This document shows, one piece after another, positions 42,330-52,061 of a DNA stretch of 64,000 nt (within the stretch, counting starts at the first letter, position 1; each line of letters begins with the position of its first letter). The DNA lies in assembly GCA_020634895.1 (NCBI GenBank), contig JACKAV010000002.1, positions 420,899 to 484,898 of the forward strand, given 5' to 3'. The notes under the pieces are model-generated. The model was not told the DNA's origin and did not search any database. It saw only the letters and a program-made list of their open reading frames with translations. A program made the position numbers and the translations under genes. Source of the stretch: Anaerolineales bacterium (GTDB lineage: Bacteria > Chloroflexota > Anaerolineae > Anaerolineales > Villigracilaceae).

Positions 42330-44609
42330 ATGAGTACATCGCTAGCCCAGGTCATTATTCTTTTATTTTTCGGCGTGCTTTATCTGCCGATCGTTTTTTT
42401 TGCCATCCAACGACGCGAGGAAAGTCAGGGGGGCGCTACGTGGCTGGTGGTCTTATACGCCCTGCTCGCCATGGTGATCAATATTGCCGAGGCTGTCTGG
42501 CAGGATCGCGGGGATGCACTACTATTTCAAGAACTTCAAACTTATGTTTCTTTCACGCTGATCGTTATTTTGATGGTCACCATACAGATATTCCTCAAAC
42601 GGGAATTATGGTGGGCATGGGTCGGCTACTTTGGGGTATGGGCTTTGGGGCTGGCGCTGGTGTTGACAAACGCATTAGGCTTGCCGGACGTACTTTGGAC
42701 GAATGGGGAGTTGATCCTTTATCGCTCGCGACTTGGTCCAGCATGGATCATTTTGGGGTGGATCATTTTGTCGATCGTGATGATCATCAACCTCTTCAAC
42801 GCTCAGCGACAAAGCCGCCAGCCGCTTCTGCGAAGCAGAGTTGGGTATTGGTGGATACCCATCATCTTCACGCTGGCAAATGACATCCTTTTATTTTCAA
42901 ACGTTTTGATCATCGGTCAGCCGTTGCGAATTTTTGTCGCAATGGGTATGGCGTATGTAGTCGGCACGCATTACGTCCCCGACCTCAAGAACATCACGCG
43001 CCGCGCAGTCATTTATATTGCCAGCACAATTGCGATTGTCGGGTTTTACATCGCCGGCTTTCTACTCATCGAGGCATTGTTTGGCGGGAATCAAAATTTC
43101 AATCCGCTTTTGGCAGGCGCGATCGTTGCGCTCCTCATCGCGCTTATCTTCTCACCGCTCACTGAACTTGTCTCCCGCGCCGTAACCAAGTGGATGAAAG
43201 GCGATCAATACGATGCAAGCCTGACCATCCATCAATACAGTGAAAGCATCAGCAACATCCTCGACATGGACCGCCTCGCCAGCATTGCCATCGGCATCAT
43301 GTTGGAAGCCATGCAGATCGAACGCGGCTTTCTCTTCCTCGTCGACGCCGAGCGGCAGGCAGATGGGCGAAAGATATACAAACTCCGCTCAGCCCGCAGC
43401 CCGGAGGAACGCCAGATCGTAGTCGTGGAATTGGAGGAGGATGGAGTCATCGCCTCGTATTTCATCCACGAACAAAAACCGCTTCTGCAATATGACCTGG
43501 ACCTGCTCCCCGCTTACAGGGCGGCTTCTCCCATTGAGCGGAATTGGTTCAATGAACTCCGTTCCGAAGTCTATATTCCGATCTTTGCCAAAAAACAGTG
43601 GATCGGTCTGCTCGCGTTCGGCTCAAAATTGAGTGGAAACCGCTACACCCGCGAAGATCTCTCCGTCCTTGGGGCGCACGCCAACCAGACGGCTGTAGCG
43701 CTCGAGAACGCCCGTTTGGTGGACAATCTCATGCGCCTAAACCAGGAACTGCGTCAGGCGCGCCGCACGCTTGAAAAGAACAATCAGGAACTTCAACGCA
43801 TCGACCAGGCAAAGTCCGATTTCATCAGCATCGCTTCGCACGAACTCCGCACCCCGTTGACCGTCATCAAAGGATATACAGAAATGATGATGGACGACCC
43901 CAAATTGGAAAAGAACCTGAAGACCATGATGAAGGGCATTTACGACGGGACGATCCGCCTTCACGAGGTGATGGACTCGATGTTCGACATCGCGCAGATC
44001 GATGCGCGTTCTCTCAAGCCGCATCTACAGCCGGTGGACCTGGGGCAACTGGTGCATCAAGTATGTCTGGATTATGCAAAAACCGTAAAAGAACGGGAAC
44101 AGATACTCACGATCAACGTCCCCTCCATACCGCTTGTCAAAGCAGACCCCCATTTGCTTGAGAAGTTATTCCACCACCTGATACGCAACGCGGTCAAATT
44201 CACCCCGAACAACGGCTGGGTCACCATTTCTGGAAAGCACATCCCCGCGATCATCAACCTGCCCAACGGCGGCGTGGAAGTGATCGTCAGCGACACTGGC
44301 ATCGGCGTTGACCCGAACCTGCGCGAAGTGATCTTCTCCAAGTTCTACCAGCCCGGCGAATTGGGCAAACATTCCACCAGCAAATCGCGTTTCAAAGGCA
44401 GCGGAGCGGGTCTTGGGCTAGCGCTTTCCAAGGGCATCGTCGAAGCGCACGGCGGACGCATCTGGGTGGAAAGTCCTGGCTACGATGAAGTGAACTTCCC
44501 CGGAAGTCAATTCCACATCATCCTTCCGTTGACCAAACTCGAAGAGGGTGAAGTACAGCGCGCCAGTGAGCCGGTCAAGATCGAAATCGGTAAAGTAGAA
44601 GCTGGTTAA
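42330..44609 (+). CDS. sensor histidine kinase with 7TM-type N-terminus and GAF domain
   Basis: A 759-residue membrane kinase. Residues 1-290 contain about eight helices of the kind found in 7TM histidine kinases; a GAF domain covers about 320-470, then a short coiled coil, the HisKA dimerisation domain with the phosphorylatable His in ASHELRTP near residue 500, and the HATPase domain with the N box HLIRNAVKF, DTGIGV and GLGLALSKG. It senses an unknown signal. No response regulator is adjacent; the nearest, at 35190, lacks a phosphorylation site. Stop codons overlap with the converging gene by three bases. Confidence 0.9.
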   Translation: MSTSLAQVIILLFFGVLYLPIVFFAIQRREESQGGATWLVVLYALLAMVINIAEAVWQDRGDALLFQELQTYVSFTLIVILMVTIQIFLKRELWWAWVGYFGVWALGLALVLTNALGLPDVLWTNGELILYRSRLGPAWIILGWIILSIVMIINLFNAQRQSRQPLLRSRVGYWWIPIIFTLANDILLFSNVLIIGQPLRIFVAMGMAYVVGTHYVPDLKNITRRAVIYIASTIAIVGFYIAGFLLIEALFGGNQNFNPLLAGAIVALLIALIFSPLTELVSRAVTKWMKGDQYDASLTIHQYSESISNILDMDRLASIAIGIMLEAMQIERGFLFLVDAERQADGRKIYKLRSARSPEERQIVVVELEEDGVIASYFIHEQKPLLQYDLDLLPAYRAASPIERNWFNELRSEVYIPIFAKKQWIGLLAFGSKLSGNRYTREDLSVLGAHANQTAVALENARLVDNLMRLNQELRQARRTLEKNNQELQRIDQAKSDFISIASHELRTPLTVIKGYTEMMMDDPKLEKNLKTMMKGIYDGTIRLHEVMDSMFDIAQIDARSLKPHLQPVDLGQLVHQVCLDYAKTVKEREQILTINVPSIPLVKADPHLLEKLFHHLIRNAVKFTPNNGWVTISGKHIPAIINLPNGGVEVIVSDTGIGVDPNLREVIFSKFYQPGELGKHSTSKSRFKGSGAGLGLALSKGIVEAHGGRIWVESPGYDEVNFPGSQFHIILPLTKLEEGEVQRASEPVKIEIGKVEAG

Positions 44610-45142
44610 TTATCCGCTTTCTTCTTTACTGCAAATCCCATCACAGCGACCAGTAAACCAAGTATCAATAGCGCAAACTTAATTGAAGCGCAAATCGCCG
44701 CGATTTGCGCGAAAGAACCATCAATATTCCCCGTCAGAATATTCCAAAGCGAATAATTTTCAACGGCATCAAAGATCGCCGCTATTAATGCGCCCCAACC
44801 CATCCACGCAGTAAGAGCACGATACCAATCCACTTTTTTGGCGCCTGCAAGCAGCAGTCCAAGCGAGAGGGCGGCAGCGTAGACAGGCATGAACAGGTAG
44901 TCAAAACCAAGCCCAAAGGCGGCGAAGAGGCGGGCGTTTTCATCCCAAGATTCCACCATGGAGTGTGCAGCATCCGCTGAACCGGCAAGCTCGAACGAAA
45001 CGATCCCGCTTGGTGCGGCAGAAGTTTGCAGCGGCAGATCCAAAAAGCGGAAAACGCCAAAGATGAAAATCGTCAAAGCAAGAAATACATAAAAGAACGG
45101 TTTCCGCAAATCGGAAGGCAGAAAACTCAATGGGTGTTTCAT
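44606..45142 (-). CDS. four-helix membrane protein of unknown function
   Basis: A 178-residue protein with helices at about 15-35, 72-92, 105-128 and 145-168 and a long first external loop (about 38-70). The FDAVENYSLW motif next to the third helix is shared by a group of hypothetical bacterial proteins. Its ATG overlaps the stop of the acyltransferase gene (ATGA), so they form a two-gene operon. Confidence 0.7.
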   Translation of the reverse strand: MKHPLSFLPSDLRKPFFYVFLALTIFIFGVFRFLDLPLQTSAAPSGIVSFELAGSADAAHSMVESWDENARLFAAFGLGFDYLFMPVYAAALSLGLLLAGAKKVDWYRALTAWMGWGALIAAIFDAVENYSLWNILTGNIDGSFAQIAAICASIKFALLILGLLVAVMGFAVKKKADN

Positions 45143-46272
45143 ACCAAAGCCTTGTGATAGACGCGGTTATTTTTATATTCCACGCCGTTAAGATTTTTTA
45201 AGTCCGCGCGCATTTGCTCGGTAGTTTCGGCGACCTGAGTCATTTCCACATGCGCAAATTGTTTGAATTCCAGCAATGTATTTCCCATTGCGTAATAGAG
45301 CAAGGCGTTTCCGCCGTGACCCTGAAACTCAGGCAGGATGCCCATGCCATTCACCGAAACCGTATTTGTACGGCGAATCTCCATCAGAATATCAAGCAGT
45401 CCAAATGGAAAGAGTCTGCCCTTCGCACGCTGCATGGCAGCGGAAACATCGTGGAACGCGAACAAAAAACCGACGACATCCTCTTCATGTGTGATGATCT
45501 TTATTAAGCGATGGTCGGCAATGGTCATAATATTCTCGACCACAAAATCGATCTCCCGCTGCGTGAGCGGATAATATTCCCAGTTCTTCACGAACGCATC
45601 GTTATACGCCGTACCGATACGGTCTGCCCATTGCAGTAATTCTTTTTTATTCTTAAAGGTCTTGATATCGAGATGTCCGCGCTGCATGACGCGTTCGGTG
45701 ATCCGCCTGACACGTTCGGGGATATTGAACTTATCTGCGGGCAGATAACACGAAACGAAATCCACTTCTTTGACGAAACCCTGCGCTTCTATCAGGGACT
45801 GGTAGTATGCGTGGTTATACGTGAGCATGGTCATCGTCTGACGGTGTTCGTGCCCATAGACCAGAACTCCGTACCCATCAAGCGGACCCATGCCCTTTGG
45901 TCCAACCAGAATATCCAAACCGCGCGTCTTCGACCAATCAGAAACTGCGTCGAACAAAAGTTTTGCGGCTTCGGGGTCATTTTCACATTCGAACAGATAG
46001 AAGTTTGCCGTCCGTTTTTTTTGATATTCGTTATATGGTTTATTCTCGATGGCGGCAATGCGCCCCACATCCCGCCCATCGCGGACGGCAAGGAAAAACT
46101 CCACATCCGAATGCTCGTGAAACGGATGTTTCTTGCGGTTAAGTTGGTTGTACGCATCCACATTCAGCGGAGGGACCCACTGCGGGCAGTCCGCATAGAT
46201 GCGAAAAGGCAACTCCACAAATCGTTTGACCTGCTTTTTATTGTCCGTATTCACTTTTTCGAGGGTGAGCAT
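45139..46272 (-). CDS. GNAT-like acyltransferase family protein
   Basis: A 377-residue protein with two GNAT-like halves. The opening FVELPFRIYADCPQWVPP and the internal GPKGMGPLDGYGVLV motif identify a known but uncharacterised bacterial group related to N-acyltransferases. The C-terminal half has the acetyl-CoA loop region MGILPEFQGHGGNALL. The ATG at 46272 has AAGGAG seven bases before it, unlike the in-frame start 17 codons earlier. Substrate unknown. Confidence 0.78.
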   Translation of the reverse strand: MLTLEKVNTDNKKQVKRFVELPFRIYADCPQWVPPLNVDAYNQLNRKKHPFHEHSDVEFFLAVRDGRDVGRIAAIENKPYNEYQKKRTANFYLFECENDPEAAKLLFDAVSDWSKTRGLDILVGPKGMGPLDGYGVLVYGHEHRQTMTMLTYNHAYYQSLIEAQGFVKEVDFVSCYLPADKFNIPERVRRITERVMQRGHLDIKTFKNKKELLQWADRIGTAYNDAFVKNWEYYPLTQREIDFVVENIMTIADHRLIKIITHEEDVVGFLFAFHDVSAAMQRAKGRLFPFGLLDILMEIRRTNTVSVNGMGILPEFQGHGGNALLYYAMGNTLLEFKQFAHVEMTQVAETTEQMRADLKNLNGVEYKNNRVYHKALV

Positions 46273-46459
46273 ACGAGTCTCCTTGATGGGTATATTGGGA
46301 GATTCTAACACCTGGCGACACATTATTTTCTATTTTCGCCGCTTCGAACTCACCTAAATAAAGAAGCCGCCCAACTCAATTTGATTTTTTCAAAGTCGCT
46401 TTACGGATTGCATGGATAGTACAACTCAAGAGTGAACAAATGCACGAACAATCCCCTCG

Positions 46460-46468
46460 TGCTATACT
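46460..46468 (+). promoter_or_regulatory. extended -10 promoter of the aminopeptidase gene
   Basis: TGCTATACT: a TATACT hexamer (46463-46468) with the upstream TG of an extended -10 box; no -35 needed or seen. Confidence 0.55.
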
Positions 46469-46495
46469 TGAGCCATTCCCTTATACCGAGGCAAA

Positions 46496-47758
46496 ATGAC
46501 CAAAAATACACATCAGGAAATGCTCGCAAAATACGCCGAAGCCATTGTGAAAGTCGGCTTGAACATTCGAGCCGGGCAAAGATTGATCATTACATTGGGA
46601 ACTACACGCGGCGTGCCGAACCAGTTCGCCCCGTTGGTCCGCGAGATCGCCAAAGCCGCCTACGACGCGGGCGCAAAATATGTCGATGCAATCTTCGCAG
46701 ATGAAGAAATGCTGCGTCTGCGGGCGCAACACGCCCCCAAGGATTCATTCGGCGAATATTCCACCTGGCAAATCCAGGGCATCATGAACATGATCGAGAA
46801 CGGTGATGCGCTTCTCTCCATCGGTGGTTCCAACCCGGATCTCCTTGGCGGTCTCGACCCGGATGTAGTCGGCAAAATGCAGCGAACCCATCTTGAGAAC
46901 TGGGGAGCCGTCGGCGAAAAGGTCAGCGCGAATGCCATTAACTGGTGCGTCGTTGCAGCCGCCGGACAGGAATGGGCGCAAAAGATATTCCCCGATCTTG
47001 CCCCTGAAAAAGCACAGGAAAAACTTTGGAAGGCGATCTTCGAAACGACGCGCATCGATCAGCCAGATCCCATCAAAGCATGGGAAGAACATATCAAATC
47101 GCTGCGCGTGCGCGCACTTTATCTGCAAAACAAACAATACACCGCACTGCACTACAAAGCGCCGGGCACCGATCTAACCCTCGGTCTTCCCAATGGGCAC
47201 CTTTGGATCAGTGCGCAATCGATGGCACAGAACGGCGTCGCTTTCACAGCCAACATGCCCACCGAAGAAGTCTTCACCCTTCCAGACCGCAACCGCGCCG
47301 ATGGCGTCATTTCCGCAACCTTCCCGCTTAGCTACGGCGGAACCCTGATCGAAGATTTTCAGGTCACATTCGAGAACGGGCGCATCGTCAAAGTCACTGC
47401 AAAGCACGGGGAAGCCGCCCTTCAAAAGTTGATCGAAATGGACGAAGGCTCGCAGCGTCTCGGCGAAGTGGCGCTTGTCCCAGCCTCCTCCCCCATCGGC
47501 AAACGCGGACATCTTTTCTACAACACGCTATTTGACGAGAACGCCTCGTGTCATATTGCCATTGGACGCGCCTACCGCTTCACCATCGCCGGAGGGACTG
47601 AGTTGGACGACCAGGAATTTATCGCCGCTGGAGGCAACGTCAGCCTCAACCATGTGGACTTCATGGTCGGTTCGCCGCAAATGGACATTGACGGCATCAC
47701 CAAAGACGGCAGGCATGAGCCGGTCATGCGTCAGGGTGAATGGGCAATCGACGTGTAA
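46496..47758 (+). CDS. M29 family aminopeptidase
   Basis: A 420-residue metallo-aminopeptidase (AmpS/aminopeptidase T type) removing N-terminal residues from peptides. Metal-binding residues of the family occur in NMPTEEVFTLPD, LGEVALVP, NTLFDENASCHIAIG and the C-terminal HVDFMVGS; length matches the family. GAGG precedes the ATG. Monocistronic: extended -10 promoter before, strong terminator after. Confidence 0.92.
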   Translation: MTKNTHQEMLAKYAEAIVKVGLNIRAGQRLIITLGTTRGVPNQFAPLVREIAKAAYDAGAKYVDAIFADEEMLRLRAQHAPKDSFGEYSTWQIQGIMNMIENGDALLSIGGSNPDLLGGLDPDVVGKMQRTHLENWGAVGEKVSANAINWCVVAAAGQEWAQKIFPDLAPEKAQEKLWKAIFETTRIDQPDPIKAWEEHIKSLRVRALYLQNKQYTALHYKAPGTDLTLGLPNGHLWISAQSMAQNGVAFTANMPTEEVFTLPDRNRADGVISATFPLSYGGTLIEDFQVTFENGRIVKVTAKHGEAALQKLIEMDEGSQRLGEVALVPASSPIGKRGHLFYNTLFDENASCHIAIGRAYRFTIAGGTELDDQEFIAAGGNVSLNHVDFMVGSPQMDIDGITKDGRHEPVMRQGEWAIDV

Positions 47759-47787
47759 AAGGCTGCATCTTTCGGATAACAAAGTCA

Positions 47788-47818
47788 AGCGGACGTGCAG
47801 ACCCACGTCCGCTTTTTT
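47788..47818 (+). terminator. terminator of the aminopeptidase gene
   Basis: AGCGGACGTG (47788-47797) and CACGTCCGCT (47804-47813) with a 6-base loop, then T-run. Confidence 0.92.
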
Positions 47819-47845
47819 GCACCAAAATCAAAGTCATGTCATAAT
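47817..47845 (+). promoter_or_regulatory. promoter downstream of the aminopeptidase terminator
   Basis: TTGCAC (47817-47822), 17 bases, CATAAT (47840-47845). The -35 overlaps the terminator T-run, the same arrangement as after clpP. Confidence 0.6.
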
Positions 47846-47873
47846 TGCAGGATACTCATCAAGGAGAGCGAAA

Positions 47874-48452
47874 ATGGCTCGTAAACCTGATCTCGACTCA
47901 AATGAAATGCTCCAGCAGGAATTCAAGTACATTTCACAAACCGCCTTTCAAGCCAATGAAGACCGTTCGCGGGTGACCTCTTTTTACTTCGTCTCTGTCG
48001 GTTCTCTGGTCGCCGCCATTATCGGCACACAACTCGAACCGCAGCAGAAGACAGTTTCCTTTGCGTTTTTCGCGCTCTTCCTTGTGTTGACTGGTCTCGG
48101 CGGGCTGACCATTGCCCAGCTTGCCCGACTCCGCGCCGCGTGGCATGAATCAGTGGAAGCCATGAACCAGATCAAGGATTTTTACATCAAGCATCATCCC
48201 GAAGTGGAGGATGCTTTCAAATGGCGTCCGCGCACCATTCCGCCCACCAACAAACCGAACAGCATCGCCAACCTGATCGCGGTGGAAGTTGCGATCCTCG
48301 GTTCGCTCACAGCCGGAGCATCCGCTTATTTTTTACTGTCCTTCCTTGGTGCAGTGAATTGGGCTTCCTGGCTGATCGTCCTTGCCAGCATTATCATCGG
48401 GTTTATCGCCCAATGGACCTTTTACCTTCACCTGCTTGTAGATGACCGCTAG
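47874..48452 (+). CDS. membrane protein of unknown function
   Basis: A 192-residue protein with four predicted helices in two pairs (about 36-55, 60-82 and 128-150, 155-180), separated by a cytoplasmic segment with an RPRTIPPTNKPN motif. I do not recognise the family. AAGGAGAGCGAAA precedes the ATG. It leads a small operon with the flavin split-barrel and DUF4342 genes. Confidence 0.7.
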   Translation: MARKPDLDSNEMLQQEFKYISQTAFQANEDRSRVTSFYFVSVGSLVAAIIGTQLEPQQKTVSFAFFALFLVLTGLGGLTIAQLARLRAAWHESVEAMNQIKDFYIKHHPEVEDAFKWRPRTIPPTNKPNSIANLIAVEVAILGSLTAGASAYFLLSFLGAVNWASWLIVLASIIIGFIAQWTFYLHLLVDDR

Positions 48453-48464
48453 GAATCAAATATC

Positions 48465-49055
48465 ATGCCCAGAGAATACATCGGACAAAACCCCACAGCA
48501 TTTCAACGCAGACCGCATCTCACCAAAGACGACGCCTGGATCCGCGCCTTCCTGAAGGAAGCCAAAGTCGGACATATCGCCACCGCAGTGGACGGTCAGC
48601 CTTTTGTTATACCCAGCAATTTCTGGTTCGACGAGGAAAACCATCAGATCGTTTTCCACTCCAATGTCGCGGGGAGGATCCGCTCGAATATTGAATACAA
48701 CCCAAAGGTCAGCCTTGAGGCGAGCGAATTGGGGCGGATGCTGCCATCCAATGTCGCATTGGAATTCTCGCTCCAGTATCGAAGCGTCATGGTCTTTGGT
48801 ACCGCACAATTGGTGACTGAACCCGAAGAGGCGAAACGCCTTTTATATGGGCTTATCAGCAAATACTTCCCCACGCTTCACCCCGGAAAGGAATTCCGCG
48901 AGATCACCGATAAGGAACTGCGAGCCACATCGGTCTATGCCATCCAGATCGAAGAGTGGAGCGGCAAGGAAAATTGGGATGAAGACGCGGAGCAAAGCGA
49001 TGAATGGACGCCGCTTGATGCAAAGTGGCACGAGTATTACAGGAACAACTCCTGA
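48465..49055 (+). CDS. pyridoxamine 5'-phosphate oxidase-family FMN-binding protein
   Basis: A 196-residue split-barrel flavoprotein. The N-terminal half has the characteristic LKEAKVGHIATAVDGQPFVIPSNF and HSNVAGRIRSNIE motifs that bind FMN or F420-like cofactors. Such proteins reduce varied small molecules or bind flavin; the substrate is unknown. Twelve bases after the membrane protein and eleven before the DUF4342 gene, so cotranscribed. Confidence 0.85.
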   Translation: MPREYIGQNPTAFQRRPHLTKDDAWIRAFLKEAKVGHIATAVDGQPFVIPSNFWFDEENHQIVFHSNVAGRIRSNIEYNPKVSLEASELGRMLPSNVALEFSLQYRSVMVFGTAQLVTEPEEAKRLLYGLISKYFPTLHPGKEFREITDKELRATSVYAIQIEEWSGKENWDEDAEQSDEWTPLDAKWHEYYRNNS

Positions 49056-49066
49056 AAGGATTTATC

Positions 49067-49315
49067 ATGACCGAACAAACACGCACAGAAGAATTTCATG
49101 TGGACGGCGAAAAGGTCGTCGCAAAAATAAAGGAACTTCTTCATGAAGGGAACATCCGCAAGGTGATCATCAAGGACAAGGATGGAAAAATCATGCTGGA
49201 AATTCCAGTGACGATCGGCGTGGTTGGCGCATTGCTCGCCCCGCAGCTTGCAGCCGTCGCCGCACTCGCCGCCCTTTTGACCGAAGCAACTGTTATTGTT
49301 GAGAAAACGGAATAA
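49067..49315 (+). CDS. DUF4342 family protein
   Basis: An 82-residue protein matching DUF4342: KIKELLHEGNIRKVIIKDKDG followed by EIPVTIGVVGALLAP and an Ala-rich hydrophobic segment. Members are often found near flavin or envelope-stress genes; function unknown. Start at 49067 is supported by AAAGGA; an in-frame start further upstream would overlap the previous gene. Confidence 0.8.
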   Translation: MTEQTRTEEFHVDGEKVVAKIKELLHEGNIRKVIIKDKDGKIMLEIPVTIGVVGALLAPQLAAVAALAALLTEATVIVEKTE

Positions 49316-49332
49316 CATACACACAAAAACAT

Positions 49333-49366
49333 AAAAGACTCTCCGCATAGGAAGAGTCTTTTTTAT
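49333..49366 (+). terminator. terminator of the DUF4342 operon
   Basis: AAAAGACTCT (49333-49342) and AGAGTCTTTT (49353-49362), then T-run. Confidence 0.9.
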
Positions 49367-49439
49367 TGTCCCAACTTTCTCAAACCATTAATTTCATGTA
49401 CAATCTTCAAGAGATCGCAGACTCAAAACAGGTGAAAAC

Positions 49440-49859
49440 ATGAAATCATATCGTAAAGAACTCTGGTTCAACATCCCGTCCCGCCGTGGTTTTGTAAACA
49501 TAACCCATCAGGTTGAAGAAGCCTTACGCGAAAGTGAAATAAAAGAGGGACTCTGTCTAGTGAACGCCATGCATATTACCGCATCCGTTTTTATCAACGA
49601 CGACGAAAGCGGATTGCATCACGATTATGAAAAATGGCTGGAGCGTCTCGCCCCGCACGAACCCGTCAACGGATACAGGCATAACGATACGGGAGAAGAC
49701 AATGCCGATGCCCACATGAAAAGACAGGTCATGGGGCGTGAAGTGGTCGTGGCAGTGACAAACGGCGAGTTGGATTTTGGGACCTGGGAACAGATCTTTT
49801 ACGGAGAATTCGATGGTAGGAGAAGAAAACGAGTTCTCATAAAGATCATAGGAGAATAA
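49440..49859 (+). CDS. YjbQ/UPF0047 family protein
   Basis: A 139-residue protein of the YjbQ family (secondary thiamine-phosphate synthase activity reported for members). The trimer-forming beta core and the metal/phosphate motifs NAMHITASVFINDDESGL and GRHNDTGEDNADAH-like segment (here YRHNDTGEDNADAH) are present, ending in QIFYGEFDGRRRKRV. First gene of a three-gene operon with the aldo/keto reductase (2 bases apart) and the DJ-1-like protein. Confidence 0.9.
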   Translation: MKSYRKELWFNIPSRRGFVNITHQVEEALRESEIKEGLCLVNAMHITASVFINDDESGLHHDYEKWLERLAPHEPVNGYRHNDTGEDNADAHMKRQVMGREVVVAVTNGELDFGTWEQIFYGEFDGRRRKRVLIKIIGE

Positions 49860-49861
49860 TC

Positions 49862-50716
49862 ATGGAAAAAAGACGTTTCGGTCGCACAGGACATCAAAGC
49901 ACGGTTGCCATTTTCGGAGCCGCCGCCTTCTGGGAAATTACACAGGGTGAAGCGGATAAAGTCATGGAGATGGTCATCGAGGCGGGCATCAACCATATCG
50001 ACGTTGCTCCGTCTTACGGTCAGGCAGAGATGCGCATTGGTCCATGGATGAAGACCGAGCGCAAACGCTTCTTCCTCGGCTGCAAAACCATGGAACGCAC
50101 AAAAGAGAATGCGATGCGCGAGATGGAAGAATCGCTCAAGCGCCTCCAGACCGACTCGTTCGACCTGTATCAGTGCCACGCTGTAACCACAATGGACGAG
50201 CTTGATGAGATATTCGCCAAAGGCGGAACCATGGAAGCCATGGTCGCAGCCCGCGAGCAGGGATTAACCCGCTACATCGGCATTACAGGTCACGGTGTCG
50301 ACGCGCCAAGAATCTATTTGGAAGCACTGCGTCGTTTTGATTTTGACTCGGTACTCTTTCCGATAAACTTTGTGCAAATGGCGAACCCGGAATATCGGAA
50401 ACCGACTGAAGAATTGATCGCGGCTTGTAAAGCAAAAGACGTTGGAACGATGATCATCAAATCGATCACCAAAGGTCCGTGGGGAGAGAAAAAGAAAACA
50501 GCCACGACCTGGTATGAGCCGTTCGACCAGATGGATGAGATACAACGCGCCGTAAACTTTGTGCTGTCGCATGACATCACCGGAATTTGCACAGCCGGTG
50601 ACACGAACATCCTGCCAAAAGTCATCAAGGCATGCGAGAACTTCACTCCGCAAGACGCGCAGGAAATGGAAAACATGATCGAAAGCGGTTCGCAATTCGA
50701 AGCTTTATTCAAGTGA
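49862..50716 (+). CDS. aldo/keto reductase
   Basis: A 284-residue TIM-barrel oxidoreductase using NAD(P)H. The catalytic tetrad is visible: Asp and Tyr in HIDVAPSYG, Lys in LGCKTM and His in YQCHAV. The C-terminal part departs from typical AKRs and has two Cys near CTAGD and KACENF but no clear ferredoxin motif. Substrate unknown; such enzymes often detoxify aldehydes, in keeping with the DJ-1-like neighbour. Confidence 0.88.
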   Translation: MEKRRFGRTGHQSTVAIFGAAAFWEITQGEADKVMEMVIEAGINHIDVAPSYGQAEMRIGPWMKTERKRFFLGCKTMERTKENAMREMEESLKRLQTDSFDLYQCHAVTTMDELDEIFAKGGTMEAMVAAREQGLTRYIGITGHGVDAPRIYLEALRRFDFDSVLFPINFVQMANPEYRKPTEELIAACKAKDVGTMIIKSITKGPWGEKKKTATTWYEPFDQMDEIQRAVNFVLSHDITGICTAGDTNILPKVIKACENFTPQDAQEMENMIESGSQFEALFK

Positions 50717-50727
50717 AAAGAGGAAAT

Positions 50728-51252
50728 ATGCGTTTGGAAAATAAAATCATTGCCACATTGATCGCGGAAGGTGTTGAAGACCTCGAGTATTATGTTCCGC
50801 TTATGCGCTTGCAGGAAGAGGGAGCAAAGGTCTTGAGCGCGGGCATCGATCTCAAACCAGTACACGGAAAAAACGGTTTGGTCATTACACCCGATACAAA
50901 GATCGAAGACCTGAGATCAGGCGAACTCTTTGCATTGATCCTTCCGGGCGGCTGGGCGCCGGACAAACTCAGAAGGTATGATGTGGTTAAGAATCTTGTA
51001 AAGCAAATGAATGATGCCGGTAAGATCATCGGCATCATCTGCCACGGCGGTTCAGCCGCAATTTCGGCGGGCATCATCAAAAAAGGTCAGCGCGCCACCG
51101 GTTCAACAGGCATCAAGGACGATCTTGTTAACGCTGGCGCGGTCTGGACTGATGTATCCGCTTTCCGCGAAGGCAATCAGGTTTGGGGTCGTGTTGTGGC
51201 GGATATTCCCGACTTCAACCGTGAACTGGTCAGGGCGTTAGTCGAAGGCTAG
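50728..51252 (+). CDS. DJ-1/PfpI family protein
   Basis: A 174-residue class-I glutamine-amidotransferase-like protein. The nucleophile Cys sits in the elbow IICHGGSAAIS near residue 107 and the nearby acidic residue is in IAEGVEDLEY. Members act as proteases, chaperones, deglycases or glyoxalases; which one applies cannot be told. Start at 50728 follows AGAGGAAAT. Its last 15 bases overlap the end of the converging phosphatase-fold gene. Confidence 0.87.
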   Translation: MRLENKIIATLIAEGVEDLEYYVPLMRLQEEGAKVLSAGIDLKPVHGKNGLVITPDTKIEDLRSGELFALILPGGWAPDKLRRYDVVKNLVKQMNDAGKIIGIICHGGSAAISAGIIKKGQRATGSTGIKDDLVNAGAVWTDVSAFREGNQVWGRVVADIPDFNRELVRALVEG

Positions 51253-52053
51253 AGGTTCATGTCGCATCGTTGACGGGATGGGAACATTTAACAGATTGAG
51301 AATGGTCGGCGCGATCTGCAAATGCGACACGACTTCACCCGTCTCGCCTCTTCCCTGACCGTTGGGCTGTATCGCAAAAAATGGAACTTCTCTTTGCTCG
51401 GGCGTGGTGCCGCCATGTCCGCCATCAGCATTGATCCCATGATCGCCAGTTACAAAGATTGTATAACCACGCTCGCGCCATTCCATGAGAAGCGGCGCGA
51501 GTTTTGCATCCTGATAGATGGCGTGATTGCGATATTCCTTTGAGTCGGAACCAAAGGTCTCGCCATGATAGTCCATGCCCATCGGGTGAAGCAAAAGATA
51601 ATCCGGTAAAAACTTGCGGACCAGATGCGCCGCGCTGTTGAATAGCTCAATATCCGGGTACTCATCCTGCATATAAAACCGCCCATGCTGAATGTTCAGA
51701 GATACATCGTCAATCTCTTTGTCATTGACCGCATCATAAGGCGCGCGGTTATACAACTCAGAGTACCAGTAATAAGCCGCCGCCGCGGTGGTCAGCCCTG
51801 CATTTTTAACCATCTGAAACACATTCGGCTTGTTCGAGAGTCGCACAACCGAATTTGCTACAACGCCATGCTCACTTGACGGCAGCCCTGTGTGAATCGT
51901 CTCATACATCGGGCGGGACATGCTCGGCAATTCGCCGATAATCTTGTGCAAGGTTGCCTGTTTGGACTCGACCAAGTGACCCAGAAATCCCATATTGGCT
52001 TTTGCAACGTCATACCGAAGCGCATCTGACAAAACCAGAATGATCTTAGACAT
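51238..52053 (-). CDS. alkaline-phosphatase-superfamily hydrolase
   Basis: A 271-residue metal-dependent phosphodiesterase/sulfatase-fold enzyme. Metal ligands appear in LVLSDALRYD at the start and TGDHGINADGGHGG near residue 208; the candidate nucleophile is a Ser or Thr in LPSMSRPMYETIHTG. It is shorter than usual members and has no signal peptide, so it should be cytoplasmic. It follows the ABC importer genes after a terminator hairpin. The pairing of such an enzyme with this importer type recalls phosphonate uptake and hydrolysis, but the substrate is not established. Confidence 0.8.
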   Translation of the reverse strand: MSKIILVLSDALRYDVAKANMGFLGHLVESKQATLHKIIGELPSMSRPMYETIHTGLPSSEHGVVANSVVRLSNKPNVFQMVKNAGLTTAAAAYYWYSELYNRAPYDAVNDKEIDDVSLNIQHGRFYMQDEYPDIELFNSAAHLVRKFLPDYLLLHPMGMDYHGETFGSDSKEYRNHAIYQDAKLAPLLMEWRERGYTIFVTGDHGINADGGHGGTTPEQREVPFFAIQPNGQGRGETGEVVSHLQIAPTILNLLNVPIPSTMRHEPLAFD

Positions 52054-52061
52054 ATTCCCTC